From NCBI GenBank assembly GCA_026545765.1, contig CM048840.1:58157574-58221573 (forward strand): a DNA stretch of 64,000 bases, written 5' to 3'. The DNA comes from Plantago major (taxonomy: Eukaryota; Streptophyta; Magnoliopsida; Lamiales; Plantaginaceae). Shown piece after piece: positions 43,017-54,645 of the stretch. Within the stretch, counting starts at the first letter, position 1. Each line of letters begins with the position of its first letter. Below the pieces are notes generated by a model. The model searched no databases and was not told the DNA's origin. It saw nothing but the letters and a program-made list of their open reading frames with translations. The translations under genes and the position numbers were made by a program.

Positions 43017-44299
43017 GATAGGTTCAAAGAACTAATGATTAAAGATTCTGAAGAAGAATCCTCGAAAGGAAACAATTATGTCATTAAATTATAGGATGAA
43101 TCTGACGATGAAAAGCAACCATTGCTTAGTAACAACCATATGACTCTAAGACATGATGAAGAATTTCCTATGAGAATTCCATAAATGGAATAGGATACTG
43201 AGAATCTTCATCTTAAAGAGTTTTTTGAGAATTACATTGCTGAAAATCCAATCCCAGGCATCTCTAACACTGAAAAAGTGTCAGATATCTATGGCATTTT
43301 CCGTGTGCCAGATATCTCAGATACTGAACAAGTATCCTGTCAAGATCATAATGATTCACATTCAGATCAAAATGATATTGATCTTACTAGTTTAAAACCC
43401 ATTATAAAATGGATAAGAAATCATCCTACCAAGGATGTGATTGGTCCTTTAGACTAAAGGGTTAGAACTAGGAGATCAATTGCTGGAAATGAAGACTCTC
43501 TCTATGGATGTTTCATCTCAAACATTGAACCTAAAACTATAGAAGAAGCATTGAAAGATCAAGATTGGATCTCTGCAATGCAAGAAGAGTTGGATCAATT
43601 TGAGAGAAACAAAGTCTGGAAACTGGTTCCATTTGTTGATGGAATATCTGTAATTGGAACCAAGTGGGTTTTCGGAAACAAAATGAATGAGTCTGGTGAA
43701 ATAAACAGAAACAAAGCAAGGTTGGTTGATTCACCCAGACTGAAGGACTAGATTTTGATGAGTCATATGCTCCAGTAGCAAGATTGGATTCAATTAGACT
43801 ATTTCTAGCCTTTGCAGCTCATAATGATTTTAAAGTTTATCAAATGGATGTCAAAAGTGCATTCCTAAGCGGTGAACTTGCTGAGGAAGTCTATGTTGAA
43901 CAACCACCAGGCTTTGAAGTTTCCACATAAAGTAGAATGGTCTATAAGCTTCAAAAAGCTCTATAAGGACTCAAACAGGCTCCAAGAGCATGGTATGGTA
44001 CTTTAGCCAAATACCTGCTGGAAAGTGGCTTCAAGAAAGGAGATGTTGATAAAACACTCTTTACTTTGAACCATGAAGGGAAACTACTTTTAGTTCAAGT
44101 ATATGTTCATGACACTATATTTGGATCTAAAGACAAGCAACTTTGTGAAGACTTTGCTGAGCTCATAAAAAGTAAATTTGAGATGAGCATGATGGGAGAA
44201 TTGAACTACTTCCAGGGTTGCAAATCAAGCAACTTAATGATGGAATTTTCATCAATCAAACAAAGTATGCAAAAGATATGCTCAACAAGTTTAATCTAA
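43017..44299 (+). pseudogene. Acidic linker and reverse transcriptase of Copia P
   Basis: After a decayed acidic linker, RT starts at [19 protein letters not shown] (about 43612). It continues with frameshifts through VYQMDVKSAFLSGEL and QAPRAWYGT to VYVHDTIFGSKDKQ. The first Asp of the YVDD box is His here, so even the correct frame would be catalytically dead. Confidence 0.88.
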
Positions 44300-45053
44300 A
44301 GCCTTCTCAAAAGAATGCTAAGATACCTATGAGCATTGGAACCAAAATGACCTATACTGAATCTGAATCTGATAAGAGTGTTGAAGAACACAAGTATAGG
44401 AAATTGATTGGGTCTCTACTGTACCTCACTGCAAGTGGACCTGATATTCAATATGCAGTTGGAGTGTGTGCTAGATTTCTGACAAATCCAATGCAATCAC
44501 ACTACAACATTGCTATGAAAATATTAAGGTATGTAAAGGGTACCGTAGAAGTTCGATTGTGGTATCCAAAAGACATTGGATTGAGTTCAGTTGGCTATTC
44601 TGATGCGGACTATGTTGGATCATCGCTTGATAGAAAAAGCACTTCAGGAACTTGTCAATTTCTTGGTGCCAGATTAATATCATGGTTCAGCAAGAAACAA
44701 AACTCAATGGCCACATCCACCACAGAGGCTGAATATATTGTTGCTGGGTGTTGTGCTTCATAGATATTGTGGATATAACAAAACTCAGAGACTGTGAGAT
44801 CAATGAAGAGAAAACTCCTATTTTCTGGGACAACACAAGTGCTATTGCCATAACTCAGAATCCTAAGTTTCATGCAAGAACAAAGCACATTGATGTTAGT
44901 CACCACTTCATTAGAGATCATGTTGAAAAAGGCAATATAGAGACCTCAAGATTGGTACTGAAGACCAAATTGCAGATATCTTTACAAAGCCTTTGCAAGA
45001 TAGCAGGTTCTTAACCTTGAGACATAATCTTGAGTTAATGGAGCTACCGAAGG
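44218..45053 (+). pseudogene. RT end and RNase H of Copia P
   Basis: QIKQLNDGIFINQTKYAKDM to the RNase H motifs GYSDADYVGSSLDRKSTSG, WFSKKQNSMATSTTEAEY, IFWDNTSAIAITQNPKFHAR and HIDVSHHFIRDHVEKG. A stop and frame change lie near 44760 and another near 44945. The end equivalent to LLELPKD is near 45050. Confidence 0.88.
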
Positions 45054-45086
45054 AACTGAAAAAATGTAATTTCTGAATCAAAAAAA

Positions 45087-45302
45087 GATATCTGGAACGG
45101 GTATCTAGATATCTAAGGCAAAAAGGTATCTGAGACGGGAACTCATATACTAAAAGGAGTTAAAAGTGTGAGTGAGACAGGAACTTAGTATGATTAAGAA
45201 GGGAAAAGAAGAGATAAGATATCTGGAACAGGAATCCAGAATATCAAAGACAAAAGGTTAACTACATAGCAAAAAGATATCTGAGACGGGTACTCAGCTA
45301 TC
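45087..45302 (+). other. Hairpin array after pol in P
   Basis: Four stem-loops: GATATCTGG/CTAGATATC (45087-45113), GTATCTGAG/CTCATATAC (45126-45150), GATATCTGGA/TCCAGAATATC (45228-45255) and GATATCTGAG/CTCAGCTATC (45276-45302). Loops share AACGGG, GACGGG or AACAGG. Stems have one mismatch, bulge or G-T pair at most. The position is equivalent to the array in M (25130-25235). Confidence 0.7.
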
Positions 45303-45370
45303 AAAGGTTAAAGGGTAAAATGGCTATTTGAAGATTTCTGCGATAGGTACTTAGATATCTAGATCACTTA

Positions 45371-45380
45371 GTGAGGGGGA
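45371..45380 (+). other. Internal polypurine-like tract
   Basis: GTGAGGGGGA followed by ACACAAA lies between the hairpin array and the aORF promoter, and is repeated in C3 at 58193-58202. It resembles the 3' polypurine tract and could act as a central one. M lacks it. Confidence 0.4.
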
Positions 45381-45699
45381 ACACAAAAGAAGAAAGTAGT
45401 ACAACTATATGTAGTCAACCACTCTCTCATTTTTTGTATTATTTTCATATTTGTGAAATATATGAACAGATGTATTCTTTGAAGATAAATTGAGAAAACA
45501 AAACTGTCCCTTAGTCACATAGAAGAAATGTGATTCAGATAGCTACTCGCCAAAGTTCATTAATTGGGCACGATTACATGAAGTGATTGTCATAATTGCT
45601 GGAAAAGCAATCCCTGCCCTTGATGAAATGGGCATTCCAGATTCAACGGCCAAAATTTAATCACGCTAAAAAGTAGTGGACTGTAAAAACAGTTATGGC

Positions 45700-46008
45700 C
45701 CACTAGCATTTAATGCAAAGTAGTTTTCACTCACTTCTTCCTGCACGTACACAGATACATATGCACAAAATCAATTTGTATGTATGTGTCTGTTGAGATT
45801 TGCGTTGCTATATATATAGGATTTTGGCAAAAGAATTCACTTTCGCTCAATCCTACATTTGCACTTGCATAAAAACAGCAAAATCCAAATTTCCCTGCAA
45901 ATCTTCACTGGAAATACTGATTCCTACTTAGTTTTTCTGCAAAGAATCACTAATCTCCTATCTTAATCTCCTTTCGACTTTCAAAAAAAAAATTCACTAT
46001 TTAAAGAG
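45700..46008 (+). promoter_or_regulatory. Putative internal promoter of aORF P
   Basis: GCTATATATATAGGA is at 45807-45821 (TATA core 45809-45818), 200 bp before the ATG at 46009. Conserved upstream features include GCATTTAATGCAAA (about 45709) and CACAGATACATATGCACAAAA (about 45749), shared with C3. Conserved downstream is TTTGGCAAAAGAA. It fits a TATA promoter giving a 5' UTR of about 165 nt. Confidence 0.62.
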
Positions 46009-49000
46009 ATGGCTCCAAAACGTGCTCTTACCCAGAAATCCCAGGCTACTACCTCTGGTACCGCTGAAAAGCAAGCACCAGTGTTGGTTATCAAGAACAA
46101 TCGGTTGATAGGAGACTTCAATCCTGACCACTGGACTTCAAATCACTGGATGATTTGGGGTGGTGCCATGATTGAGGAATACCTAGTTGCTGCTACTGAA
46201 AACCAGGCTGATAGGAAAATGATTCTTGGTATGCTTGAAAAGGCACAAATCAAGGGTTTCCTGTCTGCTATTCCCAGTGGAGTTTCTTCACTAGATGTGT
46301 CGGAATTCTACAACAATTCCAGGATTATTTCCTGTGTTTCTGAAGGCACTGAGATAGTGTTTGTAAAATCAAAAGTTCAAGTAAAGGACATCCTTTTGAA
46401 CTTGACAACTTTATGTGAGTTGTTTGAACTTCAAAATCATGGAAATGATTTTGAAATAAACACCAAGGATGATGATCTCCTTGAAGGTGTGAAGCAACTA
46501 TACAGTGATGTGTGTGATCTTGAAAAATTAGATACACCCATCGACTTCAAACTTGCTGACATCAGAACCAGACATTTGTTGGTTCACTGGGATGTGTTGG
46601 CATGCATTCTTCATAGATGCTTTGTTGGTCTACATATTTGTGCTTTATACACTTGACTAATACTCTGAAGTGTTTGTTTCTAATAGGCTCCAAATGAGAA
46701 GAAAAATGGAGAGACTGAAAAGTCTATCTCTTCAGAGAAGAATCCAGAGACTTCCAAGGTCTCTGAGAAACAAGTATCTGAACCTTCTATAGAGAAAGTA
46801 TTTCATTCAGATACCTATAATCTTCAAAGACAAATCTCTGACCATTTTTTGTCAAACTTACACTTTTTACTTACAAGTTCAAAAAGAAGTAGAAGTTGCT
46901 GGGGAATTGCCCGCTCAATCCCCACAACAAATGGAAATTGATGAGGCATCAAAACCTTCATCATAAGAAAAACTTCTAGAGACTGCACAAGTCTCTGAGA
47001 GACAAGTATCTGAGCCTCCTATTGTGGAGGTAATTGACTTTTCAGATATCTGAAATTGTCTAACATAGTTTTCTTGCTCAAATTTTCTAAGTGTTATGTT
47101 TTTAATCTCAGGTTCAAGCAGAAAGAAAGATCAATGAGGATCAGACTTCCCAGTCTCCTCACATCCAGATATCTGAGGCGAACCTCAGTAGTCAAGTCAT
47201 CTGAGCCTGTCACATAGGTAACTCAGATACCTTTCTACTCTAAAGCCCAAAAATCTCCTAAAGTTTTAAAACTAATTCAGAACCCTTTCTTTCAGGCTCA
47301 AACAAGTTCCACTAAGGTCCCTGTTGATGAGAAAAAGGACTTGTTTCCTTTCTTCAGGGAACACACTTTGCCAAAGCACCTAAAATGCTTCAAGAGATGG
47401 CAAAAGCTTCGATGCTCCGATCTATCTAAGATCATAAAGGTGACTGATCACCACATAAGGAGAGCACGAGCCGTTGACTTGGAAAACTATGTCCACGCCA
47501 TGTTCCCCACTGAACAATATTCCTTTGGAACTTTGATGCATAAGTACTTTATCAAGGAAGTGGCCAGAAAGCTTATTCAAGCTTTTAACCAAGCAGATGG
47601 TCAGACCAGAATGTAGATGGCCTTCAAGCCTATTATGCCCCAAACCCTACAGTTAATACTCTCTAAGCAAGAGGAAGTTAATGGGCAAATTGTCACTATT
47701 CCAGAAGTGATCAATCTGGTCTCTGAAGATGAAGAAGAGAAGGAGACTGATGAGAATGACTATGAAGAACCTCCTTCTGACCATCACAAGGATGAGAATG
47801 ATAAGAAGGATGATGATTATGCCCTTGCACCAGGGACAGGAGGGATTGCACAAGGAACTAATGCCTCAGCTGCTGAAAATCTCTCTGAGAGGACATCACA
47901 GAAATCCCCTCCTCCATCTCTTCAGAAAGCTACCCATCCATCTCCCCCACAAAAAGGCACTAATGAACAAGTAGTTGAGCACTCTGAGGACAACACTCAG
48001 AAAATATTGGATGCACAAGCCAAAATTGCTCAACTCAAACAATTGTTTGACGAAGAACAACAACTAAATATTCAACTAGAAGAAAAGATAGCTGAATCTA
48101 AAGCAAAGCTCCAAAAGATTGAAGATCAAACCATCAAGGATATGGAAGCTTATGCTGAAATGAAAGAACTCTAGCTTGCTTTTCAGGCAATTGCTGAAGA
48201 ATTAGATACTGAGCAAGTATTTGAAGACAAGCATGATGCTAAGGCTGAATCACCAAAAGATGTACCATCCTCCTTACTGTAAGGAAAGAATCCCATCTCT
48301 GAGATGGTTGTTGGACTAGAAAATATTGATGAAAATATCCAAGAGGATGAAGATCACTGGGCTGATGACTCAGATGACGAAGAAGATAAGAAATTGGCAG
48401 AACACCGAAATGAGCACTTGGTGGTGTCTCATTTCAAAACGAAGCTGATTGCTCCTGAAATCTTCAACAAGCTGCCAAATGTCAACTCTAATGAATACTT
48501 GGACAAATACGAAGTACTGTCTAAATTGAACAAGGAGTTGTCTTCTCAGAATGAAGAAGCCATTGCATCAGTCCCTGCAGAGATGAAGAAGTTCACTGAG
48601 CTCATCACTCAGAGAACAACCAGTCTGGTCATTGCTCAGAAAGACCTAAGCATGGTTAGGGATGATGACAAAAACTTGGTTGCAAAAGACTTTGAAGAGG
48701 CTAGCTATGCTGCTAGAAAAGCATACGCTATTCAAGGTCCACTAGCAGAGCTCACTGATAAGGACAATGGTCTTATAAAAAAAATCAGGAGCTCAAGGCT
48801 GATCTTCAGAAACTGGTTGCTGCTTACAACTATCTGCAAGGCAACTTTGACTCCCTTTTAGAATCTTTTGTGATTCTTAGTCAGTCAACAATGACTAAGG
48901 GGGAAGGATCTCAAGGTGCTCAGAGAGGAAGAGGAAACAAAAGAAAATCTGAACAACCACCTCTCAGAAAAATTGAGCCCTCCTTCAGTTAAGCTGCTAC

Positions 49001-49995
49001 TCAGATACTAGCAACAACTCAGCAGATTCCTGAACAAGGAATGACAACAAGGGCCAGATCACATAAACCTCCAAAGGGAATCAAGTCCCCAAGGAGAAGA
49101 CAAGTAAAAGGGATTGAAGAGTCTTCTGAAGAATAAGGCCAAATCAAATCCTAGGGCAATGAAGAAGGCTGCAAATCACCCAACAAGAGAAATCTGGAAG
49201 ATGATGAAGATGAGGATAAAGATGAAGCTCTTCTTCACAGAAAGAGAAGAACGGTTGATAGCCTAACCGAGCCCTTAGCTGCAAAAGCCAATAGCATCTA
49301 AAACACCCTCTAGAAATACCAAGTCTATCCAGGGTGGTTCTTCAAGTAATCCCCCTAGGGAGAATTCAAGACAAAGGAGGAACAGGCTAAGAGCTAAACA
49401 AAGAAAACTTCTACTCAGGGCAGAAGATGCCAGAATTGAGTATGTGAAGACTGATGAACATTCCTCCTACAGGTGCATTCAACAGAAAAATGGCTATTGG
49501 ATATTGGAACTCAAGCACTTACTTGTAAATGAGAAGGGATTTCCAGTACCCATCCATCAACAGCTCATGGCATGGAGAAAAGACAAGCCTACCTCGATCA
49601 ACACCAATCATATAAAAAATTGGTTGGATTTTGAAGTGATTAGGAGAATAGAAGCCATGAAGAAGGACCTCTCTGATGAATGTCCTTATGGAAAGCCAAA
49701 TGATGTGCACAGAATTCCCAACATCACTGGAACAGGCACAAGAGCATGTCTTGTTGTGGAACCCTATGAGTCTTTTTACATGACTCAAGAGCAATACAAG
49801 GGTGACATAAGATATCTGAGGATCATATATGAATACTTCAAGCTATCAGATATCAGAATTGAGCATGCCTGGAAATGGGGGAAGTATCTGTGGGTCAAAC
49901 ACTTTGCCAAGAAGAATCCCACCAAAACCTACAAGGAAGTCTGTGGATTTGCCAGAAACACTGAGATGATAGTCAGGACCTTGATCTATGACTAG
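46009..49995 (+). pseudogene. aORF of Copia P with deletion and introns
   Basis: ATG 46009 (MAPKRALTQKSQATTSGTAE). The N-terminal domain runs to GLH (about 46640), then a deletion equivalent to 59438-60897 of C3 joins it to the middle of an intron. Exons: 46687-46797 (111 bp), 46877-47029 (153 bp), 47112-47217 (106 bp, damaged), last exon 47296-49995. Introns 46798-46876, 47030-47111 and 47218-47295. The last exon encodes LPKHLKCFKRWQKLRCSDL, FPTEQYSFGTLMHKYF, a coiled coil (EEKIAESKAKLQKIEDQ), FTELITQRTTSLVIAQKDL, a basic stretch, and the C-terminal domain SYRCIQQKNGYWILELKHL, WLDFEVIRRIEAMKKDL, CPYGKPNDVHRI, YESFYMTQEQYKGDIRYL and NTEMIVRTLIYD. There are several stops, mostly in 48170-49320. 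Confidence 0.78.
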
Positions 49996-50399
49996 TCAGA
50001 TGATATCAAAAGGTTTGGGGATAGGGAATTTGCTAACTGATCCATAGATTTGCTACTAAAATCTTGAAGACTAGTTATTTAGGATGTTTACTTGGAGCTT
50101 GGTTACTTCTGTTGTCCTAATTCAACTACGTATTTTGTATCTTGCTAACTGTACTGAAATGTGTTTTATTTATTAAGTTATCTATGAACTTTCCATGTAA
50201 CATATCTGATGTACTTGCTCTCAGATATCAATCTATAAAAAGATAACTTGTCAGCAAAGATCACACATTGTGATTTGGTTGATGTTTACTTTCTGCACTT
50301 AATTAAATAAATTGAAAAGATCATAAGAAATGATTAAGTGTTTGATTGTTCCTCTTCCAAGTTGTAATAGGTTTTAAATATAGTCATCGTTGACCGATC
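49996..50399 (+). mobile_element. 3' untranslated stretch of Copia P
   Basis: AT-rich sequence between the aORF stop and the polypurine tract; homologous to 18859-19221 of M. No gene is seen. It may hold the aORF polyadenylation signal upstream of the LTR, but I cannot point to one. Confidence 0.5.
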
Positions 50400-50414
50400 A
50401 AAAAGGGGGAAATT
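50400..50414 (+). other. Polypurine tract of Copia P
   Basis: AAAAAGGGGGAAATT directly before TGTTAGG. Confidence 0.85.
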
Positions 50415-52045
50415 TGTTAGGAATATCTGTTTAGATTTTGATCAGCAACCTAATGACTTATCTTAGTTCAGAAAGGTGCTTAGTACTCTTGGTTCACTTG
50501 AACACTGTAAAAGAGGAAAATCACTAAGTATGTTAGTCTAGCAAATATTGTATAGCATGTTAGGTCTCTGAATGTAATTTTTATATCTTTAAAGAAGACC
50601 AAGAAGAAGGCATCCGGCAAAAGAATTCAACAAATTTGAAGATTTGAAGACTGCACAAGATTGTTGATGACGAAGAAAATTGGTCTCATCAGATACCTGT
50701 ACAGATATCTTGAAGAAACATGTGTTTTTCAATAAACAAGTTTCGCAAAACATATCTGAGAACACAAGGTTTCTGAACGAGGAAAAGTACCCACAAATAC
50801 ATACACTTAGATACCTTGGACAAAACCTTGTTTCCAGGAAACAATGCTTTGATAAAGTATCTGGAGATGTGAGAGTATCTTGAAAAGGACATGCATTACT
50901 TCAGAAAGCGTGCATAGTTCCGTTGGCACTGCAGGACAAAAATTGTACAAGTGCAATAAATGCGCAGACAAAGACATCTGAACAAAAGAGGAAATCTCTG
51001 AAAAGAGACAATGTCTTCTGCAGTACGATTTTCAGATATCAATAGTTTGAATTTGAATTGAGCCTAACGGATACTATTCAAACGGCTTCAAATTCAACTA
51101 TAAATATCAACACTTAGAATGCTTGAAAAGACACCTTGAACTTACACTGAAAATACCAAGCTTCTCTGATAATACAACTAGTGGTATCTTTCTCTCAAGC
51201 ATACTCGCCTTCTGCCTACTTACTCTTTAGCTTACAGTTGAAACTAAGCTCTTGAATCCTAAGTAGCACGAAAGTTCTAAGTGTCCTGATCCTTAACAAG
51301 CCTTGCTATCTGTGAAGGAGTTGAATCAAAAGATCAAGTATCTGAGTTTCAATCTCCAGAACATTTAACATAGACTTGGGTCAGTAAAGAACATATCATC
51401 ACACTTTGTGAAGTCTGTTAAGTGATTTTTGTACTATAGAGTATTTCTACATAACTCAAAAAGTTATTAAGAGTAGTCGCCTGACAAACCATCATAACCA
51501 ACACCTTAAACGGCGTGGAGTACAGGAAGTACTTAGTTTGGGAAACTAAGGAATAACTCCAAGGTACTGAGCATAGGAAGTACTTAGTTTGGGAAACTAA
51601 GGAACAGCTCAAAGGTTTCTGAGTATAGGTAGTACTTGGCTGGGACCCGGGGAATAACTCAGGGGGAACACTTGGTTGGGAACCTAGTATATTTAGGAAA
51701 TGAGAGAATATATTTGTAAGGTGAACTCAATTATCTGTCTTAGTGGATTCTAGGTCTGAGAAAGGCCGAAGTGGATTAGTTGAAGGATTACGCCACCTTG
51801 AGATACCACTATAATTGTTGTGTTATTTACTTACTGCATTTACCTTGCTTTAGTTATCTTGTTAAGTACTTACACACTTTTACTCTACTAAGCACGTACA
51901 GTTATCACAAAAAGTCTTCCGCTCTCTGAAAGTAAGTATCAAATATCTTCACAGATATCTGAGAAATTGTGTTTATCGACAAATGTTGTAAAAGACTATT
52001 CACCCCCCCCTCTAGTCTTTTCCTTTGCCGTTATCTGGACCAACA
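50415..52045 (+). repeat. 3' LTR of Copia P
   Basis: 1631 bp, nearly the same length as the 5' LTR, with TATAAATA at 51099-51106 and scattered substitutions. The target duplication acaag follows at 52046. Confidence 0.9.
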
Positions 52046-52130
52046 ACAAGTTTCTTTCCTAAGTACAAAAGAACTTAGAGTTAATCCTAGAGTCCCTCAC
52101 AGATAATCAGTATAGCCACTCTCTCACAGC

Positions 52131-52191
52131 TGGAAGTGTCCAGCTGGTTAAAAACGCTCAAGAATAAAGCTGGACGGTGACTTTTATCACA
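52131..52191 (-). other. Conserved hairpin pair in X
   Basis: CTGGAAGTGTCCAG (52131-52144) and GTGACTTTTATCAC (52178-52191); the outer G-C of the second stem in Y and W is lost but four pairs remain. Confidence 0.5.
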
Positions 52192-52804
52192 GAATGCCAC
52201 AAATCTCTTATGCTAATGAACTCAATTCGTCAAGTCAAAAGGGAGTTAAACGCGCGACTATAGACAAATAAATGAGAACAAAGACTGACTACTACTCCTT
52301 TTTTGCTCAAACTTTTTATGTTTTCATATTTTGCACACTATTTTTTAGATCATTATAAATGTCTTGTGTGCTTTATCGTTTGGCCTCATTGGGCTCTTTT
52401 TTTTTTCTCAATTTTAGTAGGTGTCTATTTTACCGAAAGTCCGCACTTTTATGTGTGTCAGTTTGGTATAGTGCCATCAACCTCACGGACATGTAGCTTT
52501 TCAGCCACGCCGGTATGTGGGTAGTATTTAAAACACGCCTAACACGACTAACGGTGATCAATTAAGACCATAGATCCACCCCGAGACTATAATATATATA
52601 TATATATATATATATTTTTAGGAACAGCAGACAGACTCGATAATCAAATACAAGATGGCTCCACTAAAGGTAAAGAGCAGTCGCAAGAAAAGAATGGAGA
52701 ACATGCCGTTTGTCATCCTCAACTACTAAGAGCACACATAAGTATGAAGTGGCGCAATAAATTTAATAAAAGAATTGCTCTACCCAGAATTCACACAAAA
52801 CAAA

Positions 52805-52829
52805 GCTGGCACAAGATTTTTACATCAGC
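52805..52829 (-). other. Conserved 25-nt hairpin (X) with paired change
   Basis: GCTG...CAGC replaces the GCCG...CGGC of Y and W: the third pair changed on both sides. Length is 25 nt in each. Confidence 0.55.
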
Positions 52830-53268
52830 ATTAAAGGCTTCTCACAGGCTTTTTGGACTAAAGAACTAACTAGACTTCCTTTTTATAGAGGAAACAAACT
52901 TACAAAATTTTTTCCTGCCCCCACTACTGATTAGAAAAGATTCAAAGCATAAGCATCAAATGGCTTTAACACTAGCAAAATGGGCTCGACCTAGAAGTTA
53001 ACTCAGACCCAAAGGGAACAGCAGACACACAAAAGAAAGAAAAAGCGGAAACAGCAAACACACAAGATGCGCATCTCACCCTCCCCCAACAAAGAGAAAC
53101 TTGTCCTCAAGCAAGAGAAAAGAGAAAGAAACATCTTACAAGTTTTTTACTCATTTTTAGTCAAGTACAGGACTCTTCCGCATCAGTCGGCGGGTGCTGC
53201 TTATGGTTATAGTCGTCAGCTCGACTTCTTCACCACTCTTGATTACTTTGCGCCTAGGGGCCTCCCAG

Positions 53269-53767
53269 CTATCCTAGTTCCCTTCCTACCCTGAAAATGT
53301 GAGTAAATATATAGGGGACCAGTATAAGCCCCCATGTAATCCTTCCTCCTGTCCTATGCAATTGATAATGTAGGATTAGAGTGGGCCAGCAACTTTCGTT
53401 GCTTGCCTTGTACCTCATATGTGCAGGTACGGGACTAGATGTCAATAACCATACGAGTTGCTTTGATAAAAGGCCGCCCAAGAAGCATAGTATCCTTTTT
53501 GTTTGCACCGAGGGCTTGTGGCGGTCACTCAATTATCATAGAATCAGTAGGCACAGCAACTCCATCCAAATCCACTTTGACACCCTCAATTAAACCCATA
53601 AGTCGCCTACGGGACCCATCTGCGAGCAGCATCATGCACTCATTGGTTTCATCCCCTTAAGACTAAGCTCTTCGTAGGTGCCAAATGTCATCAGATTACA
53701 GCTGGATCCTGTATCGACAACTCCAACTACATCAGGAGTCGCTCCTAACCACACTAGCAGATCGAAA
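53269..53767 (-). pseudogene. Protease domain of X
   Basis: The minus strand, with frame changes and stops, reads VVGVVDTGSSCNLMTFGT (active site DTGS), LLADGSRRRLMGLIEG, MLLGRPFIKATRMVID and YMGAYTGPLYIYSHFQG. It is closest to the Z protease. It is interrupted by at least three stops. Confidence 0.75.
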
Positions 53768-53776
53768 CTGGCAGAA

Positions 53777-54370
53777 TCACTTATACTCTTGGATTATTTG
53801 TTGCACTGCATCATTGGGTTTCTCAATCTCCTTCTCAACTGAATCTTTTGAAACCAAGGGAGACATGGGTTCCAGAATCACTGACTCCAGAGTTTGAGCT
53901 AGACTAAGCTTGCCAATCTCTTCAACTTTTGGAATCACCCCTTTTCCTTTATAGCAAGAACAAATGGTGCCTCCTTGAGTTTCCAGTGCCGATGGTGTCA
54001 AATCCTCACTGACAGTAAGTTTAATCATGAAACTTTTTTCCACGGTACTAGGGAGTTTTCCTGCTTCCCTCTACTGAACTCTTGCCAGAAGTTGTCCCAT
54101 TGCGTCTTCCAATCACGTTACGGACTGCACCATCCTTTCCGCACGCTTGTTGGAGTCATAATAGTACTGGTCAGAGTGGTCCATAAATCACCTCCGCCTC
54201 TGCTCCAGTGTTTCCTGTTCCTGTTGGGGTTTAGCTGGTGCCTGTGGAGTCTGCGGGGCATTTTCATAGAAGTTGTTCCCATATCCCAGATTGCTTCTCA
54301 CTTGCTGCACCGATTCTTCGAACTCCTCAACAAGCTTGCTCTCGCTCCTATTAGCTCTTCCCCCCCGCAC
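53777..54370 (-). pseudogene. Gag-protease linker of X
   Basis: Two readable pieces: 54370-54188 (SESKLVEEFEESVQQVRSNL, GYGNNFYENAPQTPQAPA) and 54043-53777 (EEIGKLSLAQTLESVILEPM). The first matches the NFYESAPQEQP stretch of Z near 8230. Between them the frame is broken. Confidence 0.6.
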
Positions 54371-54640
54371 CCCCTTGTGCTAGGAATTCGCAGCCAGCTT
54401 CTCGAAAACTGCCTCGAGATCTGCCGTAGTGTCTTCCAGAATTGACCCCCCCGCACTTACATCCACCAATTGCTGATCCTCCCTGGTTAGCCCATCGTAG
54501 AAAATGTGACACAGGGAGACTTTGTCAAACTTTTGATGTGGGCATTGCCCCATAACCTGCTTAAACCGTTCCCTGCACTCGTAGAAGGATTCATAGTACC
54601 TCTGCTCAAATTGGCGGATTTTTTTACGGATATATGTGGT
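54371..54640 (-). pseudogene. gag of X, C-terminal part
   Basis: The minus strand continues the gag frame across the solo LTR: FEQRYYESFYECRERFKQVM, GQCPHQKFDKVSLCHIFYDG and LEAVFEKLAANS, then a stop near 54379. Compare Z (FYEASERFLNLLSQFPHH). Confidence 0.8.
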
Positions 54641-54645
54641 CTTGG

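Larger units (their letters stand above)
37437..52045 (+). mobile_element. SIRE-like Copia element P (14.6 kb)
   Basis: A complete plus-strand element of the same family as M: LTRs 37437-39070 and 50415-52045, 5-bp target duplication acaag (37432-37436 and 52046-52050), iMet-type primer site, polypurine tract, gag, PR, IN, RT, RH and aORF. It has many more stops and frameshifts than M and a deletion of about 1.46 kb in the aORF. Confidence 0.92.
52046..54645 (-). mobile_element. Element X body: 3' noncoding region, protease, linker, gag end
   Basis: Resumes X after Copia P. The minus strand holds, from right to left, the end of gag (54640 downward), the linker, protease (53767-53269), a purine-tract-like module (53080-53110) and the 3' noncoding region with the conserved hairpins. 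An AT microsatellite (about 52591-52613) is inside. Like Z and W it lacks RT. Confidence 0.8.

Noticed and set aside
52591..52613. TATATATA run as a promoter
   Set aside because: It is a simple AT microsatellite absent at the matching place in Y and W.
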